Origin: Sanghuangporus weigelae
Taxonomy: Eukaryota; Basidiomycota; Agaricomycetes; Hymenochaetales; Hymenochaetaceae
Direction of reading: 5' to 3'
DNA length: 64,000 nt
Assembly: GCA_033182465.1 (NCBI GenBank)
Contig: CP137325.1
Location: 496,001 to 560,000 of the forward strand
Positions 35,933 through 47,599 of this stretch are shown piece by piece. Position 1 is the first letter of the stretch; each line of letters opens with the position of its first letter. A model generated the notes under the pieces. It was not told the DNA's origin and made no database searches. It saw nothing but the letters and a program-made list of their open reading frames with translations. The translations under genes and the position numbers were made by a program.

Positions 35933-36585
35933 TCAGGGCCAAACCTTTCGAAGGCGAACTACGATACCCTCTTGATCGAGTTGCTCTTTCTCGGAAGCCG
36001 TCACCTCGAGCGAGAAGACCCGAAGGACGCTTTTAACATCCGCAGCCTGCACGGATAACTGAACGTGAAGCCGAAAGTTTGATTAATATAGATCGTGTCT
36101 TCGGGAAGAGGAAGCAAAGCTTACTTTAGCCTTCCTCATAACCTTGCAGCTCCTGCCGATCCATTTGACGAAGATGAATTTCTCGCGTTGAGACTGGCGT
36201 AAAGGCACAGGCATATCAGAAACAGGAAAATGCTATGGAAACTGTTCATGCCTACCTCCTTGTCGTTGGAGTACTGAACGCGAACGTATGCGCAAGAAGC
36301 TTTGGAGTCGTCAAGCAGCTCCTTCAGCTCGTCCAGTCCTCCAGATCCCGAACCCGTAAGAACCAGGTTGTCTGAGCGGTCCGACTTCGGATTATCAGTA
36401 TCCCAAGTCAATGAGTACATCGACAACGTATACTACCTCGTAATCAAGAAGCAACCAGTTCGTGTCGCTCTTGTCATTGCGAACGTCCAAGTATGCTGTC
36501 CTGAATTTAGAAAAGAATCGCGAATAAATAATATGAGAGTGATAAGCATGCCTTCATCGATCTTGGGGTCGGACACGTCAGCCAT
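35933..36585 (-). CDS. Coactosin-like ADF-H domain actin-binding protein, 138 aa
   Basis: Five exons (36585-36552, 36495-36437, 36384-36256, 36193-36125, 36058-35933) give 139 codons with stop, the usual coactosin length. MADVSDPKIDEAYLDVRND, then TNWLLLDYE, the glycine patch VLTGSGSGGLDELKELL, CAYVRVQY, and KFIFVKWIGRSCKVMRKAK match the ADF-H fold with its actin-contact helix. The tail LSVQAADVKSVL...EGIVVRLRKVWP also fits. The first intron is GC-AG (GAAG/GCATGC). Coactosin binds F-actin and counters capping. The gene is head to head with the RRG9-like gene, with 175 bases between start codons. Confidence 0.87.
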
Positions 36586-36760
36586 GGAGTTCGTGGATCA
36601 AGGAGAAAAGACGAGAGAGCAGCTGCGGTCTAAAGGTGGTTGATGAGAAAGGGATTGCCGACTGTAACAGATGGCACGCGAGTCACGGGACCCAATTTTT
36701 AGGATTCAATTCTGCTCCCGAGACTTTACCAACTACTACACCTCCTTCATAAATTGTTCA
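36586..36760. promoter_or_regulatory. Shared bidirectional promoter, coactosin / RRG9-like
   Basis: Only 175 bases separate the two divergent start codons, so both promoters must overlap here. I see no clear TATA box; the region is of mixed composition. Confidence 0.55.
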
Positions 36761-37327
36761 ATGTCGCTGCTGTTACTTCGACCCCTCCGGAAACTGAATA
36801 ACTCATGTCTTAGGTATTCCTCATCGTCAACTCGCAGAATTCTCAACGATCCCCGCAAGATCCTGCTTGAATTACCACAAAAGTCAATTGACATAGATGC
36901 CATGAAGAAAAAGACGGAGGATGGTCGGCAGGACAGGCAGCGGACACCTGCGGAGTTCATTAGACATCGACACGCCATGAAGAAACGCTTTCCAGAAGGA
37001 TGGAATCCTCCACGAAAACTATCGCGCGAGGCGATGGAAGGATTGCGTACTCTCCATCGACACGATCCAGAGACGTTTTCGACACCTGTACTTGCAGAGC
37101 GTTTCCGTATCAGCCCTGAAGCCGTTCGCAGGATACTGAAGAGTAAATGGAGTCCAAATAAGGAAGAGAAGGCAAATATGTTGGAGAGGGAACGGAAGAG
37201 GAAGCAGGAGTATATTGTGAAGCGGATTGAAAGAGAAAGAGAGGATAAGTGGGAGCAGGTTGACAGTCCTCTTCAAGATCTGGAAAATCTGAAGCGGGAT
37301 AAATGGGACAAATTGTCTCTAACATAG
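36761..37327 (+). CDS. RRG9/neugrin-like mitochondrial protein, 188 aa
   Basis: Single exon. The start at 36761 (MSLLLLRPLRKLNNS) gives a good mitochondrial presequence rich in Arg, Leu and Ser; the frame is open for 30 codons further upstream, but that extension would bury the presequence. The conserved core is MKKRFPEGWNPPRKLSREAM, then LHRHDPETFSTPVLAERFRI, then SPEAVRRILKSKWSP, the helix-turn-helix-like block of Rrg9 and neugrin. Rrg9 is required for respiratory growth and mitochondrial genome maintenance in yeast. Neugrin acts in mitochondrial rRNA handling in animals. A long charged coiled region (LERERKRKQEYIVKRIERER) follows. Confidence 0.82.
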   Translation: MSLLLLRPLRKLNNSCLRYSSSSTRRILNDPRKILLELPQKSIDIDAMKKKTEDGRQDRQRTPAEFIRHRHAMKKRFPEGWNPPRKLSREAMEGLRTLHRHDPETFSTPVLAERFRISPEAVRRILKSKWSPNKEEKANMLERERKRKQEYIVKRIEREREDKWEQVDSPLQDLENLKRDKWDKLSLT

Positions 37328-37676
37328 CTTGCTTGGCAGAAATAGGTGCGCGTTCTCCAATACGTCTGAGTGATTATTATCGATGATATATTGTGATTTT
37401 CCGGTATGCAGCGTCGGCGAACGAGACGATCTTTCCGACTTTCTCTCCCTCTGCGGTGCACGAGCATAATACATACATAGATCAATATCCAGACAATCAT
37501 CATCGATCACTTCCTTCGGGTCTTTTCACTTCGTTTAGCCCAATAGCGAATCCCTCGACGCATCGCATTCGAGCATTCAGTATTTGATTCACACTCATAG
37601 ACTCCATAACACTATCGACAAACGTGCTTCAGCATTTAATCGACCAGTATGTATGATGATGTATTCCGCAATGCAT

Positions 37677-38395
37677 TTACTGCTTTGAACCACCCCCATA
37701 GAGTTTCTCGATGCCTTCTTCGTCCAATCTCAAGTAAATATCGTCTTTCGCCGCCTGTGCGCCTATCTTGTTGTAGAATTTAAGAGTAAGCGCGCTCCAC
37801 TGACTTGCAGAGTCATTTAACGACCAAGCGGACAATAATGGATGATAGCTGACGTCGAGGCCCGTCCAATCTAGGATGCACAATTCTATTAATCTGGGGC
37901 TCACGTAGGACTCAAGAAGACAGGGTATCGCAAAGCAGACCTTCTCTTTCGCGATCTTTGCGAGTTCTTGGAAAAGCACCTTCTCGAGCTCTTTCGCATT
38001 CGCACGATACTCATCCTTGACGAGTATATCTTCGAGCTCCATGGCGAGCGTTACTTGAACCATCTCATGAATTAGGGGTTTGGTGGTGGCTTTCATATAC
38101 TCCAGATCTTCCTGTCCATGCGGAAACGTTGAAGTGGTGAGGCGTATCATCAACGGTGGTACCCTCAAGCGATGTTGCGAGGGAGCGCATGAGAATAAGA
38201 GGTTATGAAGAGATTCTGTTTCAGCTGAGAGGCGTGATCGTTCCGGAGTTCGCATGGTGGAATGGGAGGACGAGACATACCAGTTCTTTCGTAGCCTCCA
38301 CAGATTCCTCTTGTTTCCCATATATTCCTATTAGGTTTCAATCTTCCGAACGTGCTCTATTCTCCGAAGAGGTAGCCATTCGAGGTCCTTTATAA
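37677..38395 (-). pseudogene. Decayed copy of the GNAT acetyltransferase
   Basis: Pieces in order match the intact gene at 38.8-39.7 kb: IYGKQEESVEATKEL (38323-38279), LKQNLFITSYSHAL (about 38223-38182), NVSAWTGRSGVY (about 38130-38095), LEDILVKDEYRANAKELEK (38042-37985) with FQELAKIAKEK, and FYNKIGAQ...LRLDEEGIEKLYGG at the end. Between these, the frame changes at the segment before NVSAWTG and again at the NCA..DW segment, where the intact gene reads NCARMDW. The start exon is not found. The acetyl-CoA loop RGKG/RNKG is altered to RANAKE. I read it as a pseudogene; a recently diverged gene with unusual splicing is possible but less likely. Confidence 0.65.
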
Positions 38396-38836
38396 GTCCA
38401 AGTAGGACATCCTAGACAAATTAAGTGTGCGGATATTTCATTATAGCTCGTAAGAATTTCATCACTTCATGTCTTCTCTTGATGCTCGGATGTGGACACC
38501 GGGCTCAATCATGCCTGAAACCAGTGTTTGCAAGGTGAAAGTTGAGCTTGAGAAGAAAGAATGAGAACCTCAAAGGAGAATGTACGCGTCTCGTCAAGAC
38601 ATTCGTGTGACGATAGAGTCCAATACCGAAAAGTCCTGACTCAATGTGCTTCTTACCTGATAGGTATTTTGCTGTTCGCTCGCTGCAGGGTCCTGCATGT
38701 CCAAACCCATCGTACCTTGTATACAATCGAATGCATCTTTTGGAACGCCAGGTAACCAGAGTCATTATTTTCGTTCGCTTTATTTTCCTTGTGAACGCAC
38801 GATTGTGTTATATTCCATACCTACATTGTACTCGTG

Positions 38837-39711
38837 TCACTGGTTTGTGCTGAAGTTCTTGAGATTTTCAATGCCATCTTCCTCAAGCCTCATCCCCATC
38901 CATTCACTCATCGCTTTAGCGCCGAGGACTTTCTCGTAGAAATCAATGGAAGGTGTGTTCCACTATGATAGAGTAACCAGTCAGCAGGGAAATTCTTTAA
39001 AACAACATTCATACGAGACATGGACCCACTGTCAATACAGCCCAATCCATGCGAGCACAATTCTATAGTTAATGAGCTTGTGCATCCATCCGGCTAAAGA
39101 ATAATGAGATGATTCTACCTTTTCTTGTGCAATCTTCGCAAGCTCGGCGAAGAATGCCTTTCCTACGCCTTTGTTTCGGAATTCTGGCTGTACAAATAAG
39201 TCTTCAAGCTATTTTTCCATGACTACGGGTTAGTGCTAAGCTTTCTTACGGGAGGTAGCAGACACTGACGTATAATCCAGGTCTACTAGTCCAAGTCGAG
39301 AAGTTGAAGAAATACAGAGCGAGGCCGACAGCTTGTCCCGCCGTTGAGAAGGCTAAGAGTGCATGAGCGAAGGGAGTCTTGAAGAGATTCTGCTTGATCT
39401 AGAAGACCGTATCAATACTCGTAAAAGAATTCGTTCAAGATGGAAGCAATTACCAGCTCCGGTGTTGCTTTTGCTTGGTCTTCGGACTTTTCGTAAATAG
39501 CCTTCAAGCAGATTGAGGTTTCTCAGGAGCGACCAAGATAAAAAAATGACACCTTACAAGCTCCTTTACGAGTCTAATGATCGCATCCTGAAAACGAAGA
39601 AGAGCGTCGAATCAATTTGTAATTCCTCGGGACGAGTGTAAAGCTGAGAGAAATTACTATATCTTCACTTGAATCAGTTGCAGGGCGAATGTGGAATCCA
39701 GAGTCAGACAT
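38837..39711 (-). CDS. GNAT-family N-acetyltransferase (diamine/polyamine type), 169 aa
   Basis: Seven exons join exactly in phase 0: 39711-39658, 39587-39558, 39501-39454, 39398-39270, 39208-39119, 39062-39030 and 38962-38837 (170 codons with stop). MSDSGFHIRPATDSSEDI leads into the fold. GLALYFFNFSTWTSRPGLYL, then EDLFVQPEFRNKGVGKAFF with the acetyl-CoA loop R-N-K-G-V-G, AELAKIAQEKNCARMDW, and WNTPSIDFYEKVLGA match the spermidine/spermine N1-acetyltransferase-like branch. The substrate is likely a polyamine or other small amine, by family only. All introns are 50-80 bases and all phase 0, which is striking for so short a gene. A decayed copy follows immediately downstream. Confidence 0.87.
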
Positions 39712-40150
39712 GTCTAGATAAGATCAGGAATACGTTATCAGAAAGAAATGAAGAACGGTCCTCCTAGTTGTGTGGTAAGATTATGAGAAGAAAACTCATG
39801 ACTCTCCCCAAATGATCGACCTTCCCAAATCTGAGGAGATGGGTAATCAAATGGCTTCGCTTCGTTTCGTTATCCTACGATAACACGAGTTTGCACAATT
39901 TCGGTCTTTCTCAAGTTCGAATGCTAGTAGGTAATATTTTGCGATTTGGACGAATATTACATTAATATCAGGTTGTTGTACGTTTCAAGTCCGCTGCTAG
40001 ACGGTTAGTATGAAGCAGTCCAAGTCTATCAGGAAATAGATCGTCTGGAGTGGTGAGGAAAACGATATTTCTAAACAAAATCAAGAAACGATTCTACAGT
40101 TCTACATGTGATATTCTTCATGGTCTTCAGTCCGTGCCTCCAATCGCTAA
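39712..40150. other. Intergenic
   Basis: Spacer between two minus-strand genes. No feature seen. Confidence 0.4.
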
Positions 40151-41681
40151 TCATACTGAGCAAACGCCTTTCTTTGTTCCATGCCAATGCTCAATGTCCG
40201 TCAAGACTGCAGCATAATGCGCTAGTGCAGCGAGAACGACCATGATATGAAAAATCTGATGAGACGAGAAGAAATAGTCGAAGGTTCCGGGAGATAATCT
40301 CTCAGGTATCCTGTTTGCGCTGCAAGTCGGGGGTAAAATCAATAGTTTATAGATGAAGAACAAGAGAGAAAAATGCAAATACACATACTAAAGTACCGCT
40401 CCAGATAAGTATAGCGCTCCTGAAAGCACAACAAGATCGACGCTCATCTCCTCCCGGAGAGTACTCAGTCCGTGTGTAAACAAGGCATGAGTGAGCGGAA
40501 CGACAGCTGACAGGCCCAACGCAATGAAAACTTTGGTCCTCGCTCCGCGATGGGTGGGCTTTGAGTACTCTGGATTCAGCACAATAAACGCCGCACCTGC
40601 GAAACAATCAGAGACATGGAGGAGATGGAAGAAGAAATTAGACTTGCCGAGTCCTGCCAGCAGAATACCGGACAGATAGACCCCTTGAAGTACGGGCTCG
40701 CAGAAAAATGCGTAATACATCGCAGGAAAGAAGGATCCGACAATCAGAACTAAGAAAGATCAGCGCAGTCCAGAGCGGTTGCGAGTAGTTGGGAACTCAC
40801 CAACAATTCCAGAGTAGTCCAAAGCATTGCATCGCCGGGCAACCTGCAATTGGTCAATGAGTTAGCAAACCTTTTTATGATCAATTTGAACTTACTCGTT
40901 CCGAATGGCATCCAGCCATGTGATAGAAAGTACTGGATGTCAAGCAGACGACTACCGATACGATGAACACAGAAAACATTGTCGAATCGACCCATAACGC
41001 GGTTGGATATCGTGCCATTACGTACAGTTGGTTGACAAAAAGGACGAGGAACAAAACCGCCCCCCACAGGTGAGTGTGGATGTTCACTACAGTAGACATA
41101 AAAAAGGCTGGATGAAAGGAACTTAAGAATTTCACCTGTCTCGTTATGTAAATCTGACGGCAAGTGAGAAATAAAGCAATTGGTTTTGGGGTTGATAAAC
41201 CACTTACACCCAAAAATGGAGTGGAAACAACCTTTCCAGTTATTCTGCGCTCTATACATTCGGTCAAGCAAACGTCCCTTGACTTGGACGCCTGGACTTA
41301 CCTTCGATATCCTTGAATTATATACTCATTGTCCTTTTGCCATTCTTCGAGTTGATGCCAGGTGAGAATCTTCACGTATTCTATAGCGTCGTGCTCCGCG
41401 GTTTTGACCTCGTCTATGACATATGAAACTCTCCGAGAAAGACTCGGATTTCTTTGTCTGAGATCCATTCTAATAGCAGTCCACAATGCAGAAAATTGCG
41501 TCCATTCAATATGGTCAGATCCAAGAGGACTGATTCCAGTTCTAAGATGTGGAAGAAGACGACGATGGAGCAAAAGAGAAGTGGCGAGTCCCCTCGACGA
41601 AGTTTCTGAAGGCGAGAATTGCCGATCTTCCCCTTTTGATCTTCCCCTTTTGTGGTGATCATTGAGCCCGTGACCTGACAC
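40151..41681 (-). CDS. PAQR / Izh-type seven-TM receptor-like protein, 384 aa
   Basis: Eight exons join to 385 codons with stop: 41681-41302, 41251-41208, 41153-41136, 41086-40896, 40843-40801, 40749-40648, 40596-40389 and 40319-40151. Exon 3 has only 18 bases. The family marks are [54 protein letters not shown] and the terminal [18 protein letters not shown] with the His cluster. Yeast Izh proteins and animal adiponectin receptors share this fold, which coordinates zinc and probably hydrolyses ceramide or handles sterol and zinc signals. One intron is GC-AG (CTCG/GCAAGT). The N-terminal ~70 residues are poorly conserved, so translation may begin at a later Met (41471). Confidence 0.88.
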
Positions 41682-41743
41682 GGCACACAGCTCTACACAG
41701 CCTCGCTGTTGCCTCTAACTTCCACTCCACTGCATTGTAATTC
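41682..41743. promoter_or_regulatory. Very short divergent spacer, PAQR / TBC GAP
   Basis: If both first ATGs are used, only 62 bases separate the divergent start codons, so a shared promoter overlapping 5' exons is likely. If the PAQR gene starts at 41471, the space is 272 bases. Confidence 0.45.
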
Positions 41744-44018
41744 ATGACCGACGTGAAAGAAGAAAATGAGAAGATCGCAGGCATTTCTACAAAAGCTCGG
41801 GAGACGAACAAAGACATTCTGAGTGCAATCCAGGGGAGAGATTGGTCTCGTCTGCGGTCTCTGAGCGTCAGGCCTGGCGGATTCGGCGAGGACAGGATAT
41901 ACGTATGGTCTGTCCTTTCCTTCTTTCAACGCTGCTGTATATTTATGAGATAACTATTGAATTACAGGCCATTTCTGCTTCACGTTGAGCAAGACGATAA
42001 TCCAGTAAAGGAGGAGGACGAGACAGATTCCGTGAGCTCGCCCATGCGGAGACGTCGGGGAAGGATATCCCCGTCAAGAGCTTCTAATGAGAAGCTTAGT
42101 GTCGATAGAGCCAGCGAGAGCTCCCCATGCTCAACAGGAGCGGAATCCCATCCAGACGAACGGCAAATCAAGTTAGACACGGACCGTAGCTTTGTGCTTT
42201 ACGGAGTAGGTAAACCGCTTTCGAAATTCCGAAATGTCCCTCATGCTTAGTCATATTATCTTCAAGAGGACGAAGAAACCGTTGAATTTCTACAAGCCAA
42301 GCTGAACAGCTTGATAACGTCTGTGTTTCGAAAGTACCCACAGCTCAGTTATTTTCAGGTGGGATTTGTGTTGAGATATTTAGCAATACAATCATTTATT
42401 GGATTCTAGGGATACCACGACATCATATCCGTCCTATACTTGACTCTACCTGAAGAAGAGCAGCTAGCGTGTGCCGAGAAGATGAGTCTCCATCGCCTGC
42501 GGGATGCTATGGGGAAAGGGTTAGAACCTTTATTGGGACTTCTACAGTGAGGCAGTCGCTTTCCTTCTATCCGCATTTTATCTTGACTGAAATACCTAGT
42601 ATCTTAAAATATCTCCTTCGACTAATAGATGCGGATTACGCAGCCCTTTTAGAAAGGTTTGTAAAAGTAGCCAATCCATTTCGCAGCTATAATAACCACG
42701 GAACAGGAATACCCCACTGCCGTACTTCGCTCTCTCTAACTTGCTTACTTTCTTCTCTCACGATGTGCCGACCTTACCCTTGATCCAACATGTATTTGAT
42801 TTTCTCCTCTGTCGACCGCCAATAACCGTTGTTTATCTGGTAGCTTCCGTGAGTGTGGGAACTAGTATCTACTCTGACCTGGTCACTGAAGGAGCCTGCA
42901 TCTAGATTACTCTTTCACATAGAGATGAGGCCTTCAGAATGGAGACAGAGGGCGAAGAAGGCATGCTTCATTCTCTCTTGAGTTCCCTTCCTCGTCTGTC
43001 CGACGGAGACAAGACGAGTGATTTTGACCTCGACGAACAAATTTGCAATTCCAATGTTCTTGATGACGACCTGGTGAAACCTATCTGTGCCGATAGTGAT
43101 TCTATAGACGGACCACAGGAAGTGCTTCAACAAGAACCAGGGACGGACAGCATCTACCCAGAGGGACCAGAATTCGAGCCGACAGACACCGAGTCTATTG
43201 CCAAGCAAACAGTCTTGGAGAGAACCACGGGTCAATATGATATCGTACTACCCTCTTCTGGTATATTTCCTGATGCATCCAAGACGTTGGAAAGCGCTGA
43301 AAGCTCCACCGGAATCAGAACGGATTCTGAATCATCTGTACAAGTGGATGAATTGCATTCCACGATTGTGCAAGGGCCCTCTAACCTCTCGCACCTCTCC
43401 TTGTCAGATATCAAGTCATCTGAATCACCGACGACCGAGATATCGTCTCGTCCACCTTCTCCGCGACATCATGCACCTTCCGATCTCGCACCTCGAAAGA
43501 TAGTCGCTCTTCCAGCTCTCCTGGAGCACGCAGACGAACTATTCGAGCGGTACCCACCCTCCAATCCTGCGTTACATGTCTCGGAGATCATGGGCCCCAA
43601 GAGTGTGATATTCACTTGGTCTGAGGATCCGCACAGCCTCATGTCTGATGCAGAGGCAGAGGCGGTGATGGCCCACCCGGAGCTTATCGTTCTTCCGTTC
43701 ATCGACCCCGATGAGGTAGCAGCTACAAAAGAAGCAGAAGAAGCAGAAGAAGCATCTAACGGTGGGCGAATCGGGCGCAAATTCAGAAGACAATTGCGTA
43801 GAAAGCATTTCGGTGTTCGCCTGGACAAGAAGACGGTATTTACTGGGACGGTCGTCACGCTTAGCGTCGCAGTTGCGGTATACTCGATACGTTCAAAAGG
43901 AAACGGCGGAGTACTTGACGTTTCTCGGTCTGATAAGACATTGCGGAAGGCAGCGAGAGTAGTGAGTGGGATCTTGATCGGCGGCAGTGAGCGTCTGCTA
44001 GAGACTTTCGGCTGGTAA
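41744..44018 (+). CDS. TBC-domain Rab GTPase-activating protein, Gyp8/TBC1D20-like, 648 aa
   Basis: Seven exons (41744-41907, 41968-42209, 42267-42358, 42410-42546, 42600-42656, 42707-42848, 42906-44018) sum to 649 codons with stop. The dual-finger TBC motifs are present: IKLDTDR (IxxDxxR, R128) and YFQGYHD (Q166). LPYFALSNLLTFFSHD and the H-V-F-D-F-L-L segment complete the domain. A long acidic, Ser-rich insert follows, and a hydrophobic segment near the end (TGTVVTLSVAVAVYSI) looks like a membrane anchor. TBC1D20 and yeast Gyp8 are ER-anchored GAPs for Rab1/Ypt1-class GTPases, and the tail anchor supports the same place here. The insert between the W-P-F-L and IxxDxxR parts is longer than in the animal protein. 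Confidence 0.87.
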
Positions 44019-44289
44019 TTACAAATGAGAACTTGATGGTCTCCATCCATATTCATATTTTGTGATAATTGTGGTAGTGGTTCCAATGGAGCAACCTGCG
44101 GAGAGTCGCGAAAGCGCGTGCGTATCTATTGTACAGTGCAAAAGGATACAGGTAAAGAAAGCACATACAATTTTAAGGTTGAAGGAAGGACAGCATCGCA
44201 GGGTAACGGTATAAAACAATGATTGCAATGGTATACGTGGGAGATAAATGAGAGTAAGAGTGTAGTAAAATAAATCCGATGAATCCAAA

Positions 44290-45992
44290 TCAAATTCCGT
44301 AATCTTGGTATGGAGGAGGCAATTCTCGTCTCGGTTGGGTGTGGATACTCGACGCAAGGCGCACGCCAGCGTCGCGATGAACAAACGTCTCAGCTTCGGA
44401 GGGCGTCGTTGGTAGATGACGATGACCATATGAATATTTCTCCATTTGTGGCGCGTAACCATCTCCTTCGCGATCGACATAAGTTTGCGAACGTTTTGCG
44501 CCATCAGGGATGTGAGGAAGAGGTCGGGACGCCGAGGTAGCCGATGCCGTCGGGGCAAGTCCATTTTCGGAATAGCCGGCGTAGATAGATGTATCAACAG
44601 TCCCTCCTTGATTTGTACTGGAAAGCCCGAGGCCAAAACCAAGGCGCGACGGGGAACCCCTTGTGCTTGACGCGCCAGTCTCTGTTGGACTTGGGTTGAG
44701 ACCCTTACCAGAGTGTAGTACAGGTATGGGCGGCACGGGCACGGGCACGGGCGTGGGGGTCTCCGGATTCGGATACCGATAAACAGAATCAGGCACGCTG
44801 GACCGTTGACCGATCGTCGTACCGACTGTTACGCGAGTCGTCACTGTACTTCCAGAGACAGGACGCTGTTTGATGTCGAATACAGGCGAATCATTCGGAT
44901 CCTCGGTAAGGAATGCGGGCGTTGGGCGCGATGACCCAAAGGGATCAGCCTGCTTGACGGGAGTTGATTTGCTGGAGTGTATAGGCAATAAAGTTGGGCG
45001 CTGAAGAGCACGAGAGAACGACAGAGTGCTTGGAATGGAGAGATGAAGTGAAGGACGGTGTCTGGACTGGACATTTCGGGCTCTGGATGGTTTGCTTGCA
45101 GAGACCTGCTGTCCTTGAAGCGCCAGCCTTTTTCGGCGTCGTCGAAGGAAGAGTAGCACCGACACAATAATGATCGCAAAGAATGCGATAGCACCTGTTA
45201 CGGAACCAATAACAATAGCGTCTGGCCTACTTGTGTTATCTGCACCCATTGAAATGGTACTCGAAGAGGTCGGAGTCGAGACGCCAGACGATGCCGATGC
45301 AATGCCTTGCGCTGACGACGACGGACTCGCGCCGGCGCCTACAAGAGTAGATGAGGATTCGGAGGAGGTGGGAGTAATAGAAGGAGAAGGAGATGTGATG
45401 CTATCAGACGTGACGGATTTTGATGGTGAGGTAATACTAGTCCCGTCTCCCACGCTCGGACTGACCGCAATATCTGTTGGATGAACAGTTACAGTGGAGG
45501 TCCCTGAGGCGATAGAAGTTGAGGTAGGCACGGAGGACGTCAATTGAATAGCGGTATTTGACTGACCGCTCCCTATTCGAACATAGTCCAGAGTGAACGG
45601 TCCTGGGTCCAGCAAGTTTATAGCCAGAGTGTGCTGTTCTGTCGGATCCAAATTTCCGGCCGAATAAACCTGTTGCTGGAATTGAACCGAAGGATTTGTT
45701 TGCGCCGGTAGGTCTGAACTCGAGTCCCCATCCAGCACAAAATGAAGCTTCGTCTGTCTTGTGCCTACGGTACTGAAAACAGCAATGGAGGTGCCTGCGA
45801 AGAGAAATTTAGCCGAATAATTTGAGTTTAAGGACAATACCAACCTGTGAAAGGGCCGAATGTGACCATTGCTCCACCTGTGGAGGTCGAATGTGATGTT
45901 CCTTCAAACTCTCCTGTCTGTCCACCGGCCGCCCATGAGTCATCTTTGTAATCAAAATGAGAGTCCGTATCATCGACCGTGATGGAAGACAT
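44290..45992 (-). CDS. Single-pass membrane protein with beta-rich ectodomain, family 2 member a, 550 aa
   Basis: Exons 45992-45845 and 45794-44290 join in phase 1 to 551 codons with stop. The N-terminal domain (1-135) has the pattern VDDTD..., HSTSTGG...VTFGPFTGTSIAVFSTVG, LDGD, Q...YSAGNLDPTEQHTLAI and LDYVRIG, which recurs in Agaricomycete membrane proteins and looks like a jelly-roll, lectin-like fold. A Ser/Thr/Pro stalk of about 100 residues is followed by a TM at about 242-266 and RRRRKR. The 280-residue cytoplasmic tail is Pro/Ser-rich and ends in PPPYQDYG, a PPxY motif of the kind bound by WW-domain ubiquitin ligases. No signal peptide is evident at this start. A role as cell-surface sensor is only inference. 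Confidence 0.8.
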
Positions 45993-47599
45993 GGCGATCC
46001 TCGGAGAAGTATAAGTTTCTAAACACAAGTGCGGCAGACCGCGTGTAGATTTTACGTCCCGGCGCTCAACCTATGGACAGACGGGTCAGCAGAGCTTGAT
46101 ATTGTCGCACTGATGACAGAAATTCGAATATTGCGTGGTTGAGACGAGAGATGCGACATGATCTCACTTACGCGGGCAGATGAACTTGGACACTGTCTGT
46201 GAAGCAGTAAAGACAGGCGACAGTGAGATTCAGCAAGAAAGACAGTGTGCTTCAAGGAACGCAAAGGAAAGGACTGGCAAGAGAGAAAGGAAGTGCCAAT
46301 GAGAGTACGTAGCAGTGAGCCAGGTTACAGTAACCAGTCAGAAGCCAGGGCACAGAACGAGGCGCCAACATCGGAGCTGGTGAGTCTCGACTTCCGTTCC
46401 GCTGTGGCGGTCGCAGTTTCGAACGATCGTGCCCCTTTCGTCAACAGTCCAAACTGTTTTGAGGTCACATCGGGCAGGTTTATCGCATGGTAACCAGGAT
46501 CGATGATGATTCACCACCCCGTCGATTAGGTCGTTGCATTTGATGGGATTCCAAAAAGGGCATTTCAGTGATGGTGTCCCCAAGAAGGCGAGAGAATTTG
46601 ATTCAGTCGAATAGGCAACAGTTCAGACACCAATAAAAGGGCAAACGTCTGCATCCTAGCTGACTACGACTTGCTACGGCCTATGATCCTTCTGGTCCAA
46701 TAGCCGATAGCTGTCCTGATAGCTGTCAAGTTGAAGACATCGGGCTAGATGACATTCCTTTTGTAAGAAGCTTGAGTTGAGCGTCTAGTTGAAGCTAGTC
46801 GATCGTGTCAGCTTTTACAATAAATATATAAGGGCAAAAGACTGAAAGCTTATATCCACGTACCGGATGCCAGCTAAGTAACAGCGAAGGGATGTAAAAA
46901 CTTAGGTACGCATTTTACCATGTCACGTGCATTGGTTATGATTCGAACCGTGACTTGAAGACCAGTCCACTCCACTACTTGCAACTGAGCTTGAGCTACT
47001 CGTAGCATGATCTAGAAGAAGCTCATTGGTTTTCCCGTTCGCACTGTCCTACCTTCCTCGCATGGCGACGCGAGGATCGCCTTGATTTTATTTATCGTCA
47101 GATTTTCTCTGTCCTTATCATCTCTTTGGACAGTATCACTTTTGTCAGAGTTGAAATCCCGACGTTCGGGCAGACCCCAGGACAAGGAGATCGAACTTCA
47201 TCCAACAGATTATACCAGCATCTTCGGATAGGTGGAAGCAAGCAGCTTGGTTGTATTATGCTTCTATGCTTGGTCTGATCGAACCTTTCGGTGTCTCAAG
47301 GTGTTCCGCTCACCCATTCGCCCATCGACGACCAGGCTGCAGCGAGTGATAAAGTGTCGTATTCATCAAGGTCGACTAATGTAACAAAGCGTCATGCAAT
47401 GGGTTCTACGACGAACCACTGGCAGTCGTTATGGCAGGGTCACTGGTATTGTATCAAGCCAGAAACTGATTCGCGTGATATACTTCTCTGTGGTTCCGCG
47501 AGAGCGATCAATCCTCATTCAGCAAAGAGCTGTACAACTGATGCGTACCATCTGATACAGACCATTGGACCATTGATAAATCTACCCTTTTGACAAGAG
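45993..47599. other. Intergenic between family 2 members
   Basis: About 1.6 kb, no supportable gene. It holds the divergent promoter region of members a and b. Confidence 0.4.

Noticed and set aside
43469-44086. 205-aa minus-strand frame
   Set aside because: Opposite the long last exon of the TBC gene, whose splice-joined frame is continuous.
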